A stretch of DNA of 64,000 bases from Cedecea neteri (GTDB lineage: Bacteria; Pseudomonadota; Gammaproteobacteria; Enterobacterales; Enterobacteriaceae). The DNA lies in contig NZ_CP009458.1 in NCBI RefSeq assembly GCF_000758305.1, forward strand, positions 3,410,001 to 3,474,000, in the 5' to 3' direction. The notes below the pieces were generated by a model. The model was not told the DNA's origin. It saw only the letters and a program-made list of their open reading frames with translations, and ran no database searches. The translations under genes were made by a program, and so were the position numbers. Shown here piece after piece: positions 7,459 to 15,922 of the stretch (positions are counted from its first letter, which is position 1; each line of letters begins with the position of its first letter).

Positions 7459-8442
7459 TTATTCGTTTTGTGAAGTAAATGAGTTTCTGTATGTGGCGGG
7501 TGACGTCCGAAGATGTTTCCGGAAGTGATGGCGCAGCGTCGCCGCCGAGCCAAATCCCGTCTGTTCGGCAATATGTTCTATCGGCAGCGTGCTGTTTTCC
7601 AGCAGCTCCCGGCAGCGTTTAAGGCGGGTTTGCAGCAGCCAGGCGGCGGGCGTGATCCCCGTGGCGGCTTCGAAGCGGCGTAAAAAAGTTCTCGGGCTCA
7701 TGCCGACAAAGGCCGCCAGGCTTGCCACTGAATGTCGCTCGCGTAAATGGCGCTGCAGGTGATCAAACAGCGGCGCAAACCGTTCGCCTTCGTACTCGAC
7801 CGGAACGGCCTGTTCGATAAACTGCGCCTGGCCACCCTCGCGATGAGGCTGCACGACTAAGCGACGGGCAACGCTGTTGGCCGCTGCGGCACCAAAATCC
7901 CGCCGCACCAGATGCAGGCCAAGGTCAATCCCCGCCGCGCTGCCCGCCGAGGTCAAAACATCCCCGTTATCCAGATAAAGTACGTCAGGTATCACTTCGA
8001 TCTTCGGATAACGAGCCTGCAGCGCTTCGGTATAACGCCAGTGGGTGGTTGCCCGCTTGCCATCAAGCAGGCCAGTCGCCGCCAGCACAAACACGCCGGA
8101 GCAAATGGACATCAGGCGGGCGCCGCGCGTATGTGCCGCCCGCAACGCTGCAATAAGTGATGCCGGTACGGGCTCATTGATGCCGCGCCAGCCGGGAATA
8201 ACAATCAAACTGGCTTCAGCCAGTAAATCCAGCCCGCCATCAACCGCCAGACGAATATCGCCCATCGCCCGCAGCTCGCCGGGTTCAATGCCGGCGACGA
8301 CAAAGTGATACCAGTTCTCGCCGAGCTCGGGGCGCGGCAGGCCGAAAATTTCTACGGCCACGCCGAATTCGAACGTACAAAGGCCGTCGTAAGCCATCAC
8401 GACGACAAGGGGGTTTTTAGGCAGGGCGGCTAATTTTGTCAT
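7459..8442 (-). CDS. ftrA: FtrA-type transcriptional regulator (DJ-1/PfpI plus AraC HTH)
   Basis: The protein has an N-terminal DJ-1/PfpI-like amidotransferase-fold domain (VVVMAYDGLCTFEFGVAVEIFG, with the nucleophile-elbow region SICSGVFVLAATGLLDG) and a C-terminal AraC double helix-turn-helix (VASLAAFVGMSPRTFLRRFEAATG and IEHIAEQTGFGSAATLRHHFRKHL). This is the GlxA/FtrA regulator layout, about 327 aa. The ATG at 8442 is chosen because family similarity begins there; the ATG at 8463 is equally possible and neither has a clear Shine-Dalgarno. It is divergent from a rhodanese gene, its likely target. Confidence 0.85.
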   Translation of the reverse strand: MTKLAALPKNPLVVVMAYDGLCTFEFGVAVEIFGLPRPELGENWYHFVVAGIEPGELRAMGDIRLAVDGGLDLLAEASLIVIPGWRGINEPVPASLIAALRAAHTRGARLMSICSGVFVLAATGLLDGKRATTHWRYTEALQARYPKIEVIPDVLYLDNGDVLTSAGSAAGIDLGLHLVRRDFGAAAANSVARRLVVQPHREGGQAQFIEQAVPVEYEGERFAPLFDHLQRHLRERHSVASLAAFVGMSPRTFLRRFEAATGITPAAWLLQTRLKRCRELLENSTLPIEHIAEQTGFGSAATLRHHFRKHLRTSPATYRNSFTSQNE

Positions 8443-8528
8443 GATATTTACGCTAATCGTCATTCGTGCCAGCTGTCAAGCATCCGTCGTGGCGTCAGAA
8501 TCACAGCTCACACCAAAAGGAGACAACC

Positions 8529-8918
8529 ATGAGCTACGTGACTGATTACCCTGCGGCAACCCCAGAAACCGTCGCCGCGCATTACCTGCGTAAACTGTCG
8601 TTTGAAACCGACTGTGCCGACGTCAACGCGGCGATCCAGAGTGGTGACCTTGATTTTGTGCTGCTGCATGTGGTGGGTTCAAATGAAACATTTGCCCGCC
8701 GACATCTGCCGGGGGCTATTCATTTGCCGCACAGATTCATCACAGAATCCCGCATGACTGAATGGCCAGACGACACGCTGTTTGTGGTGTACTGCGCCGG
8801 GCCGCACTGCAACGGTGCTGACCGCGCGGCATTGAAACTTGCGCAGCTCGGCAAGTTAGTGAAGGTTATGCCTGGCGGCATAACCGGCTGGGAAGATGAA
8901 GGTCTGCCTTTCGCCTAA
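8529..8918 (+). CDS. Rhodanese-like sulfurtransferase
   Basis: The 129-aa single-domain rhodanese has the motif NETFARRHLPGAIHLPHR and an active-site loop YCAGPHCNGADRAA, whose first cysteine is the expected persulfide-carrying residue. It would move sulfane sulfur from a donor to a thiol acceptor in the cytosol. ATG 8529 is preceded by AAAAGGAGA; the longer frame from 8466 lacks this. It is divergent from ftrA and its stop overlaps the 3' end of the TauE/SafE gene by four bases on the opposite strand. Confidence 0.9.
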   Translation: MSYVTDYPAATPETVAAHYLRKLSFETDCADVNAAIQSGDLDFVLLHVVGSNETFARRHLPGAIHLPHRFITESRMTEWPDDTLFVVYCAGPHCNGADRAALKLAQLGKLVKVMPGGITGWEDEGLPFA

Positions 8919-9658
8919 AACAGCGCGCGGAGCACCATATCACCGCCAAGCAGAACGAGGCAGATCAGGAAGCCGCGCTTAAAGGCTAATGGGCTGATGC
9001 GTTTGCGGATACGCTGGCCCGCAAACAGGCCGATAAGCGCGGCGAAAACCGCCATAACCGACGTGCTAATGGCAATTTCCTGCAGCGCACCGTGCCACCA
9101 GAGCCCGGCGGCCAGTGCAAGGGTTGAAAAGGTAAAGGACAGCCCGAGCGCCTGCACCAGCTCATCGCGCTCAAGCCCCAGCGACTGAATATAGGGCACG
9201 GCAGGGATCACAAACACCCCCGTTCCGCCGGTCAATAAACCGGTGAGGAGGCCGATCAGCGGCGAAAGCCAGCGCTCGTGGCGGGCGGGAATATGCAGTG
9301 GTCTGGCAAACAACGTCCATAACGCATAAACGATCAGGGCAATACCCAGCGCCACGGTGGTTGCCTGACTGCTGCCCGAGGCCAACAAACTGCTGCTGGC
9401 GACGGTGCCCAACACAATGGTCAGCATCATCGGCCACAGGCGTTGGAGCAATGCCGCCAGGTTACCGCCTTCATAAAGCTGGAAAATATTGGTCAGAAAA
9501 GAGGGCAGAAGCAGCATGCCGGCCGCCGCCACCGGGGAAATCAGCGCGCCTAAAATTCCCATAGCTACGGTGGGTAGCCCCATTCCCGTGACGCCCTTGA
9601 CGGTACCTGCGAGAACAAATGTGGCGGCAATCGCCAGGCTTAGTGTGATATCAGTCAT
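8915..9658 (-). CDS. TauE/SafE-family membrane exporter
   Basis: The 247-aa integral membrane protein has about eight hydrophobic segments and the duplicated TauE/SafE signature (GTVKGVTGMGLPTVAMG in the first half, GLLTGLLTGGTGVFVIP in the second). The family exports sulfite, sulfoacetate or related organosulfur anions. The start at 9658 follows an AAGGAA; in-frame codons up to 9712 lie inside the upstream gene. It overlaps that monooxygenase by eight bases, so they form an operon. Neighbouring rhodanese and monooxygenase fit a sulfur-related role, which is inference. Confidence 0.85.
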   Translation of the reverse strand: MTDITLSLAIAATFVLAGTVKGVTGMGLPTVAMGILGALISPVAAAGMLLLPSFLTNIFQLYEGGNLAALLQRLWPMMLTIVLGTVASSSLLASGSSQATTVALGIALIVYALWTLFARPLHIPARHERWLSPLIGLLTGLLTGGTGVFVIPAVPYIQSLGLERDELVQALGLSFTFSTLALAAGLWWHGALQEIAISTSVMAVFAALIGLFAGQRIRKRISPLAFKRGFLICLVLLGGDMVLRALF

Positions 9659-10010
9659 GGGCGTTTTCCTTGTGCGCATCGCGGCTGTCCTGCGGAGCCT
9701 GTTCGCGCTCAAACATGCCGTAATCCCGGATCACGCCCGCCACCCTGAGCCGGTAATCGCTAAAGACTGAGTGGCGGCCCTGGTGCTGAACGCTGCGGTG
9801 TAATTCCTGATTGCGCCAGTGCAGCACGGCGGCCTCATCGCGCCAGAACGAAAGCGAGAGGATTTTTCCCGGTTCACTAAGGCTTTGAAAACGTTCAATG
9901 GAAATAAACCCGTCAATATCGGCAAGCAGAGGTTTTAGCTCTGCCGCCAGTTCAAGATAGCGGCTATAGTGTCCTTCTGCAGGCAGGACTTCAAAGATTA
10001 CGGCGATCAT
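9651..10010 (-). CDS. Antibiotic biosynthesis monooxygenase (ABM) domain protein
   Basis: The 119-aa ferredoxin-like alpha/beta-barrel protein of the ABM superfamily shows MIAVIFEVLPAEGHYSRYLELA, GFISIERFQSL, KILSLSFWRDEAAVLHWRN and a conserved region around HRSVQHQGRHSVFSDYRLRVA. Such proteins oxidise quinol-like small molecules or bind haem, often as dimers. It is the first gene of a two-gene operon with the TauE/SafE exporter and is divergent from an ArsR regulator starting at 10086. Confidence 0.85.
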   Translation of the reverse strand: MIAVIFEVLPAEGHYSRYLELAAELKPLLADIDGFISIERFQSLSEPGKILSLSFWRDEAAVLHWRNQELHRSVQHQGRHSVFSDYRLRVAGVIRDYGMFEREQAPQDSRDAHKENAHD

Positions 10011-10085
10011 CAGGTTGCTCCTTATTGTTATCTCCTGCTAACCCTAATCCATCGTCACACAGGACGCTTCGCTGAGCATCGAAAT

Positions 10086-10766
10086 ATGGAAACAGACTTT
10101 CTCGAAACCCGACTTGCCGCCGTTGCCACCGCCATTGCGGACAAAACCCGGGCCAGCATACTGTGCGCGTTAATGGATGGCCGGGCCTGGACGGCAACCG
10201 AGCTGAGCATTATGGCGAATGTGGCGCCGTCCACAGCCAGTAGCCATCTGGCAAAGCTAATGGAGCAATCGCTGATTGCCTGCGTGCAGCAAGGGCGACA
10301 CCGCTACTACCGGTTGTACAGCAGCCAAATCGCCGGGGCGCTGGAAGGGTTAATGGGATTAGTGGGGCGTGATGACGCGGTTATGCGCACTAAAACACCC
10401 GGCAATCTTCGCTACGCCAGAACCTGCTACGACCATATGGCAGGGGAAATTGCGGTGGCGCTGCATGACGCATTATTTCGCCTTAACTGGCTGGAAGGGG
10501 AAGAGTATTCCGTTACCTCCTTAGGCAAAGAGCAACTGCAGCTCCTGGGGGTAAACATAGAAGAAAGTGCATCTCGTCGCCGCTATGCCTGCGGCTGCCT
10601 TGACTGGAGCGAACGACGCGAACATCTGGGCGGGCAATTAGGGAAAGCGTTACTGCACACCTGCGAGCAAAAAGGGTGGATGCGGCGGGATTTAGTCAGC
10701 CGAGAGTTGCATGTGTCCGAGAGCGGTAAGCGCAAATTAGCAGGGATGTTTGGGGTGGTGTTCTGA
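10086..10766 (+). CDS. ArsR-family transcriptional regulator
   Basis: The 226-aa protein has an N-terminal ArsR winged helix (IADKTRASILCALMDGRAWTATELS, VAPSTASSHLAKLMEQSLIACVQQGRHRYYRL). The C-terminal extension is about 120 aa, longer than classical ArsR, and contains RRRYACGCLDWSERREHLGG, which holds two cysteines (C-x-C) that might sense a thiol or metal. ATG 10086 is chosen as the family start; the open frame to 9969 is an artefact. It is divergent from the ABM-TauE operon, which it probably represses. Confidence 0.85.
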   Translation: METDFLETRLAAVATAIADKTRASILCALMDGRAWTATELSIMANVAPSTASSHLAKLMEQSLIACVQQGRHRYYRLYSSQIAGALEGLMGLVGRDDAVMRTKTPGNLRYARTCYDHMAGEIAVALHDALFRLNWLEGEEYSVTSLGKEQLQLLGVNIEESASRRRYACGCLDWSERREHLGGQLGKALLHTCEQKGWMRRDLVSRELHVSESGKRKLAGMFGVVF

Positions 10767-10821
10767 CAGCGAAACCTGGCACTAGTGCTTTTATTCAAGG
10801 CAGCACATTTTCTGGTTTTGA

Positions 10822-10856
10822 CCCTCTCCCTTTTCAGAGAGAGGGCCGGGTGAGGG
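10822..10856. repeat. Short palindromic intergenic repeat, copy 1
   Basis: CCCTCTCCC, a short loop and GAGAGAGGG are followed by CCGGGTGAGGG. It sits between the convergent ArsR gene and nifJ, and matches other copies near 20358, 49605 and 49682. It can form a stable hairpin and may serve as a bidirectional transcript end. Confidence 0.7.
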
Positions 10857-10868
10857 TGATCCTCCCGG

Positions 10869-13800
10869 TTACTCGCTAACCTTTTCCGCTTTACCCGCTA
10901 GCTGTGCCAGGAAGTCATACCGCTTCTGCAAATCTGCGGCGGCATCTTTCCACAGCTGCTCGGCAACTTCCGGCTGCTGGGCGTTCAGGCGGCGGAAACG
11001 CTGCTCCTTCATTAGCGTATCGGCCAGCGCATCGGACGGTGGACGGGAATCCAGCGCCAGCGGCACTTTGCCTTCGTCCGCACGGCTCGGATCGAAGCGA
11101 TAAAGTGGCCAGAAGCCGGTGGCGGTCAACTGGCGCATCTGATCGTGGCTCAGCGCCAGATCGTAGCCGTGCTCTTCGCAAGGGCTGTAGGCGATAATCA
11201 GTGACGGGCCAGGATAAGCTTCCGCTTCCTGAATGGCTTTCATCGTCTGGTTAAGCTGTGCCCCCAGCGAAATCTGCGCGACGTAAACATGGCCGTACAT
11301 CATCATGCTGACGCCCAGGTCTTTACGCGCTTTGCGCTTGCCGTGCTCGCCGAACTTGGTGACGGCGCCCAGCGGCGTGGCTTTAGACGCCTGGCCGCCG
11401 GTGTTGGAGTAACACTGCGTATCCAGCACCAGAATGTTGACGTTTTCTGTCAGGCTCAGCACGTGGTCGAGGCCACCGAAACCGATGTCATAGGCCCAGC
11501 CGTCACCGCCAATCAGCCAGATGGATTTCTCCACCAGCGCGTCGGCATCGGTCACCAGTTGACGGGCATCAGCATCGTCAATGTCCGCCAGATGTTTACG
11601 CAGCTCGGCAACCTGTTCACGGCGAACTTCCGGCGTCGCTTCCGCGTGAAGCTGCTCATTAAGCTCGGCTGGAAGTTTATCGGCAAACTGGCCCAGCAAA
11701 CGCATGACGCGGGCGCGGTGCTGATCCACCGTCAGGCGGAAGCCCAGACCAAATTCGGCGTTATCCTCAAACAGCGAGTTGGCCCAGGCTGGCCCACGGC
11801 CGTTAGCGTCGGTGGTGTACGGCGTGGACGGCAGGTTACCGCCGTAAATAGACGAACAGCCGGTGGCGTTAGCGATCAGCATCCGGTCGCCGAACAGCTG
11901 GGTCAGAATTTTAATGTACGGCGTTTCGCCGCAGCCGGAGCAGGCCCCGGAGTACTCAAACAGCGGCGTTAGCAATTGCGAAGTACGAATGTCGATACGT
12001 TCCAGGCTGGTACGGTCGATTTCCGGCAGCGCGAGGAAGAAGTCATAGTTCTCTTTCTCTTCTTCAACGTGTTCAAGGCGAGACAGCATATTAATCGCCT
12101 TGATTTCCGGGTTCTGGCGATCTTTGGCCGGGCAGACTTCTACGCAAAGGTTGCAGCCGGTGCAATCTTCCGGGGCTACCTGCAGCACGTATTTTTGGCC
12201 GCGCATATCCCGGGACTTCACGTCCAGCGACTGCAGGGCTTCCGGGGCGCCTTCCATTGCCTCAGGCTGAACCACTTTGGCACGAATAGCCGAATGCGGG
12301 CAGGCTGCGACGCAGTGGTTGCACTGGGTGCAAATGTCCGGCTTCCAGATAGGAATTTCTTCGGCGATGTTGCGTTTTTCCCAGCGGGTGGTGCCCATCG
12401 GCCAGGTTCCGTCCGGCGGCAGAGCGGAAACCGGCAGGGCATCGCCGAGGCCAGCGAGCATCGCGGCGGTGACGGTTTTCACAAAATCAGGTGCGGCGTC
12501 GGAGACGACCGGCGGACGCATCGCGCTTGCCGGGTTAACGTCCTGCAGAGGGACCTCGGCGAGGGAGTCACGAGCCAGCGCCAGCGCCTGCCAGTTGCGC
12601 TCGACGATTTCCGTCCCTTTGCTGCTGTAGCTTTTGGCAATCGCGCCCTGCAGTTCTGCCAGTGCGGTGTCGCCAGGCAGGATCTGCGTCAGGTGGAAGA
12701 ACGCCATTTGCATCACGGTGTTGATGCGGGCGCCAAGATGACACTCGCGGGCGATCTTCGCCGCATTAATGACATACAGGCGAGCCTGTTTCTGGTTAAG
12801 TACCGCCTGAACTTCCTGCGGCAGGCGGCTCCACACCTCGTCGGCGGCATACGGAGTGTTCAGCAGGAAAATACCGCCGGGCTTCAGGCGCTCGGCCATC
12901 TGGTACTTGTCGATAAACTGCAGCTGGTGGCAGCCAACAAAATCGGCTTTCTCAATCAGGTAGGTGGAGTTGATCGGCTGCTCGCTCACGCGCAGGTGAG
13001 AAACCGTCAGCCCCCCGGCCTTTTTGGAGTCATAAACGAAATAACCCTGAGTAAACCACGGCGTGGAGTTACCGATAATTTTGATATTGTTTTTGGTCGC
13101 CGAGACGCTGCCGTCGCTGCCCAGGCCATAAAACAGCGCTTCGAGTTTGGCGCGGTTCGGCAGGGTGTTTTCCGGCAGCGGCAGCGACAGGTTGGTCACA
13201 TCGTCGTAAATGCCCACGGTAAAGCGCGGGCGCGGTTTGGCTTCGCGTAGCTCGTTGAATATAGCCAGGACGCATTCCGGGCCGAATTCTTTGGATGACA
13301 GCCCGTAGCGGCCTCCAATCACGCGAGGCAGCGTTTCGCGGTCGCCTCGGCTCACTGCTTCGGCAAGCGCGGTCATTACATCGAGATACAGTGGCTCAGC
13401 AAGGGCGCCTGGCTCTTTGGTGCGATCAAGCACCGCCACCTGGCGCGCGGTTTGCGGCAGAACTTCCAACAAGTGCTCGGCGGAGAAGGGGCGGTACAGA
13501 CGGACTTTCAGCACGCCAACTTTCTCGCCACGGGTCAGCAATTCATCGACAACTTCTTCGCAGGTGCCGACGGCAGAGCCCATCACGATAATCACGCGTT
13601 CCGCTTCCGGGTGGCCGTAATACTCAAACGGGCGATAGCTTCGGCCGGTGGTGGTGGCAAAGTCGTTCATCGCCTGTTCAACGTGAGCGTAAACCGCGTT
13701 GTACCACGGGTTGGTCGCTTCACGGGACTGGAAGTAAGTATCCGGGTTGGCCGAAGTCCCTCGAATCACCGGATGCTCCGGGTTCAGGGCGCGGGCTCGA

Positions 13801-14396
13801 TGCTCATCGATCTCTTTTTGCGGCAGCAGGCTGCGAAGGGTATCGTCCGCCAGCGGCACAATTTTGTTGATTTCGTGCGAGGTGCGGAAGCCGTCGAAGA
13901 AGTGAATAAACGGCACGCGGCTTTTCAGGGTCGCAATATGGGAAATCAGCGCGAAGTCCTGTGCTTCCTGGACGCTGCTCGCGCACAGCATGGCGCACCC
14001 TGTCTGGCGCACGGCCATCACGTCTGAGTGATCGCCAAAAATGGAAAGCGCGTGGGTGGCCACGGTGCGCGCGGCAACGTGGAGAACAAATGGCGTCAAC
14101 TGGCCCGCAAGCTTGTACAACGTTGGGATCATCAGCAGCAAGCCCTGCGATGATGTGAACGACGTGGAAAGCGCGCCGGTTTGCAGTGCGCCGTGCACTG
14201 CGCCAATGGCTCCGGCTTCAGACTGCATCTCGACTACACGAGGGACATCTCCCCACACGTTCTTCCTGCCATCGCCGGACCAGGCATCGGCCTGTTCCGC
14301 CATTGTCGAGCTGGGAGTAATGGGATAGATGGCAATTACTTCGCTGGCACGAAACGCCACGGAGGCGACTGCGCCGTTGCCGTCGATAGTGATCAT
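10869..14396 (-). CDS. nifJ: Pyruvate:flavodoxin/ferredoxin oxidoreductase
   Basis: The 1175-aa protein is a full-length homodimeric-type PFOR, equal in length to E. coli YdbK. It interconverts pyruvate + CoA with acetyl-CoA + CO2 while reducing flavodoxin or ferredoxin. Domains in order are the N-terminal TPP-binding/CoA domains, two 4Fe-4S ferredoxin motifs (CTQCNHCVAACP and CTGCNLCVEVCP, about residues 690-760), a further cluster cysteine pair in CSGCGETPY, and the C-terminal TPP-binding region (GDGWAYDIGFGGLDH). A hairpin (GGGACT/AGTCCC, about 14424-14450) lies in its 5' leader. In E. coli it aids oxidative-stress recovery. Confidence 0.96.
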   Translation of the reverse strand: MITIDGNGAVASVAFRASEVIAIYPITPSSTMAEQADAWSGDGRKNVWGDVPRVVEMQSEAGAIGAVHGALQTGALSTSFTSSQGLLLMIPTLYKLAGQLTPFVLHVAARTVATHALSIFGDHSDVMAVRQTGCAMLCASSVQEAQDFALISHIATLKSRVPFIHFFDGFRTSHEINKIVPLADDTLRSLLPQKEIDEHRARALNPEHPVIRGTSANPDTYFQSREATNPWYNAVYAHVEQAMNDFATTTGRSYRPFEYYGHPEAERVIIVMGSAVGTCEEVVDELLTRGEKVGVLKVRLYRPFSAEHLLEVLPQTARQVAVLDRTKEPGALAEPLYLDVMTALAEAVSRGDRETLPRVIGGRYGLSSKEFGPECVLAIFNELREAKPRPRFTVGIYDDVTNLSLPLPENTLPNRAKLEALFYGLGSDGSVSATKNNIKIIGNSTPWFTQGYFVYDSKKAGGLTVSHLRVSEQPINSTYLIEKADFVGCHQLQFIDKYQMAERLKPGGIFLLNTPYAADEVWSRLPQEVQAVLNQKQARLYVINAAKIARECHLGARINTVMQMAFFHLTQILPGDTALAELQGAIAKSYSSKGTEIVERNWQALALARDSLAEVPLQDVNPASAMRPPVVSDAAPDFVKTVTAAMLAGLGDALPVSALPPDGTWPMGTTRWEKRNIAEEIPIWKPDICTQCNHCVAACPHSAIRAKVVQPEAMEGAPEALQSLDVKSRDMRGQKYVLQVAPEDCTGCNLCVEVCPAKDRQNPEIKAINMLSRLEHVEEEKENYDFFLALPEIDRTSLERIDIRTSQLLTPLFEYSGACSGCGETPYIKILTQLFGDRMLIANATGCSSIYGGNLPSTPYTTDANGRGPAWANSLFEDNAEFGLGFRLTVDQHRARVMRLLGQFADKLPAELNEQLHAEATPEVRREQVAELRKHLADIDDADARQLVTDADALVEKSIWLIGGDGWAYDIGFGGLDHVLSLTENVNILVLDTQCYSNTGGQASKATPLGAVTKFGEHGKRKARKDLGVSMMMYGHVYVAQISLGAQLNQTMKAIQEAEAYPGPSLIIAYSPCEEHGYDLALSHDQMRQLTATGFWPLYRFDPSRADEGKVPLALDSRPPSDALADTLMKEQRFRRLNAQQPEVAEQLWKDAAADLQKRYDFLAQLAGKAEKVSE

Positions 14397-14641
14397 AAGA
14401 CACCCTTACATTGCGCAAAATAAAGGGACTCGCCTGCCTGCCTTGAGTCCCGTAATAACCCCCAATTATAGTACGTCCATCTATCTGCTTGAAGTTGCTG
14501 AGCCTCCGAGTGCACAAATTGATCCAGGCCTGACGTGAAGGGTGAGTGAAATGTGTTACCTGAATATCTTATGGTGATTAAGAATTTGTAACCCAGACGA
14601 GATGCGGTATGGATATCGTTTTCTCAGAAGAAGGCGAACAA

Positions 14642-14950
14642 ATGTCTACAGGATCGTTACCAACGCTTGCGGGAACGTTATCGGATATCTGGCGTTCGCG
14701 CCTGCTTGGGCAAGTCGGGCGGGCCAACATCAAGCTGATCAAAATGGGGGGAGAGGGAATACCGAATGAATCCCATGCCGGGTTTGCGGAGTTACTGGTG
14801 GTGATTGAAGGGCAGATGACGCTCGTGGTGAATGAGAAAACCTTCACCCTCGACGCCGGCGATTATTATCTTGTCCCTAAAGAGGCGGTACATCGCGTAC
14901 TGCCTGGCAGCCACGGCACGCTGTTACTTATCGATGAAGAGCAGAGCTGA
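14642..14950 (+). CDS. Cupin-domain protein
   Basis: The 102-aa single-domain cupin shows the beta-barrel pattern SHAGFAELLVVIEGQMTLVVN and LDAGDYYLVPKEAVHRVLPGSHGTLLLID. A histidine and a glutamate in the first motif and a histidine in the second could bind a metal. The start is set at 14642 because AGAAGG lies seven bases upstream; the ATG at 14609 is possible. The role is unknown; small cupins of this type often act as sugar or ligand sensors. It is divergent from nifJ. Confidence 0.78.
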   Translation: MSTGSLPTLAGTLSDIWRSRLLGQVGRANIKLIKMGGEGIPNESHAGFAELLVVIEGQMTLVVNEKTFTLDAGDYYLVPKEAVHRVLPGSHGTLLLIDEEQS

Positions 14951-15102
14951 GCGCGAACCGATCGGAAAACTCCGATGTTTTGCTTTGAAAGGTGATGTAA
15001 CCCACAAAAACCAACACATTTTATTGCGTTATGCTCTCGACGCAGCGGGAGCCATGCGCCATTATGCAAAGGTTTTGCATATTCAGACGGGAGAGAGAAG
15101 CC

Positions 15103-15369
15103 ATGCGCGCTGCGTTTTTAGCCGGTTGTGCCGCACTGTTATTATCAGCTTGCAGTAATGAACCCCCTCAACAGGCCACTGCGGCCCACGTCCCTCCAGG
15201 CCTCAGGGCGGCGATGTCCAGCCAGGGCGAAGCGAACTGTGCGATGATTGGCGGCACGATGAGCGTTGCGCGTCAACTGGACGGCAGCGCGATTGGCATG
15301 TGTGCTATGCCGAACGGCAAGCGCTGTAACGAAAACTCGCTTGCCGCTGGCACCTGTGGCAGCTACTGA
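15103..15369 (+). CDS. ydbJ: DUF333 lipoprotein YdbJ
   Basis: The 88-aa lipoprotein precursor has a lipobox (LLLSAC) near residue 16, so it would be anchored in the envelope. The mature part has the DUF333 layout with paired cysteines: EANCAMIGGTMSVARQLDGS, MCAMPNGKRCNE and GTCGSY. ATG 15103 is preferred because GAGAGAAG precedes it and the signal sequence begins there. It lies between nifJ and hslJ exactly as ydbJ does in E. coli. The annotation as hemolysin in some databases has little support. Confidence 0.88.
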   Translation: MRAAFLAGCAALLLSACSNEPPQQATAAHVPPGLRAAMSSQGEANCAMIGGTMSVARQLDGSAIGMCAMPNGKRCNENSLAAGTCGSY

Positions 15370-15801
15370 TTAATTAACGAGATCGGCCAGTTTGTACGTC
15401 AGCGTATGCTGGCCGCTCTTCAGCACCAACTGCTGGTTAGCCAGAGAAACATTGGCCCCGCTGGTCAGCATGTCATTAATGCGGTGATCCAGGTCGTTCA
15501 ACTGCGGCTCAACGCAAAGCATCATCGTCATGCCCAGACCTTTCACCTTCAGCGTATTGTTCTCGAGTGTCGCCTGGCCCATAAAGCGGTTACACATCGC
15601 GCCAGAAATATGCATGTTCTCACCGAAGCTCAGCTCAGGCGCGCGCTTGCTGTTTTTCACGTCCAGAGGCTTACCGTCTACGCTCTCCAGCACAAAACGG
15701 TGGTGCTGCAAATCTTGTGCAGTCACGCTGCCTTTATCTGCCGGTTGGGCACAGCCCGCCAGTACAACGCTTGCCAGCATCAGTGAAGCAAACTTTTTCA
15801 T
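15370..15801 (-). CDS. hslJ: Heat-shock lipoprotein HslJ (META domain)
   Basis: The 143-aa lipoprotein has the signal MKKFASLMLASVVLAGC with the acylated cysteine at position 17. The META domain follows (HHRFVLESVDGKPLD, MHISGAMCNRFMGQATLENNTLKV, GMTMMLCVEPQLNDLD). In E. coli HslJ is heat-inducible, outer-membrane located and contributes to novobiocin resistance. The gene is convergent with ydbJ, the two stop codons being directly adjacent, and it lies downstream of ldhA on the same strand. Confidence 0.93.
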   Translation of the reverse strand: MKKFASLMLASVVLAGCAQPADKGSVTAQDLQHHRFVLESVDGKPLDVKNSKRAPELSFGENMHISGAMCNRFMGQATLENNTLKVKGLGMTMMLCVEPQLNDLDHRINDMLTSGANVSLANQQLVLKSGQHTLTYKLADLVN

Positions 15802-15892
15802 CTCTTCTCCCTAAGGTTTATGTGTCATCAATGAAAGCGCGCCACTTTCGCAGGATGTGGCGCATGAATCAGTAAGGATATTCTTAAAATCA

Positions 15893-15916
15893 GCCCGCCT
15901 CCTGCGAGAGACGGGC
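15893..15916 (-). terminator. Likely terminator of ldhA
   Basis: GCCCG (15893-15897) and CGGGC (15912-15916) with inner CTC/GAG pairing form a hairpin just beyond the ldhA stop, followed on the minus strand by TGATTTTAAG. Confidence 0.5.
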
Positions 15917-15922
15917 GAAAAA

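Noticed and set aside
11289..13250. Plus-strand frames of 227 and 424 codons across nifJ
   Set aside because: They are antisense to a gene with all expected PFOR motifs and have no recognisable protein content.
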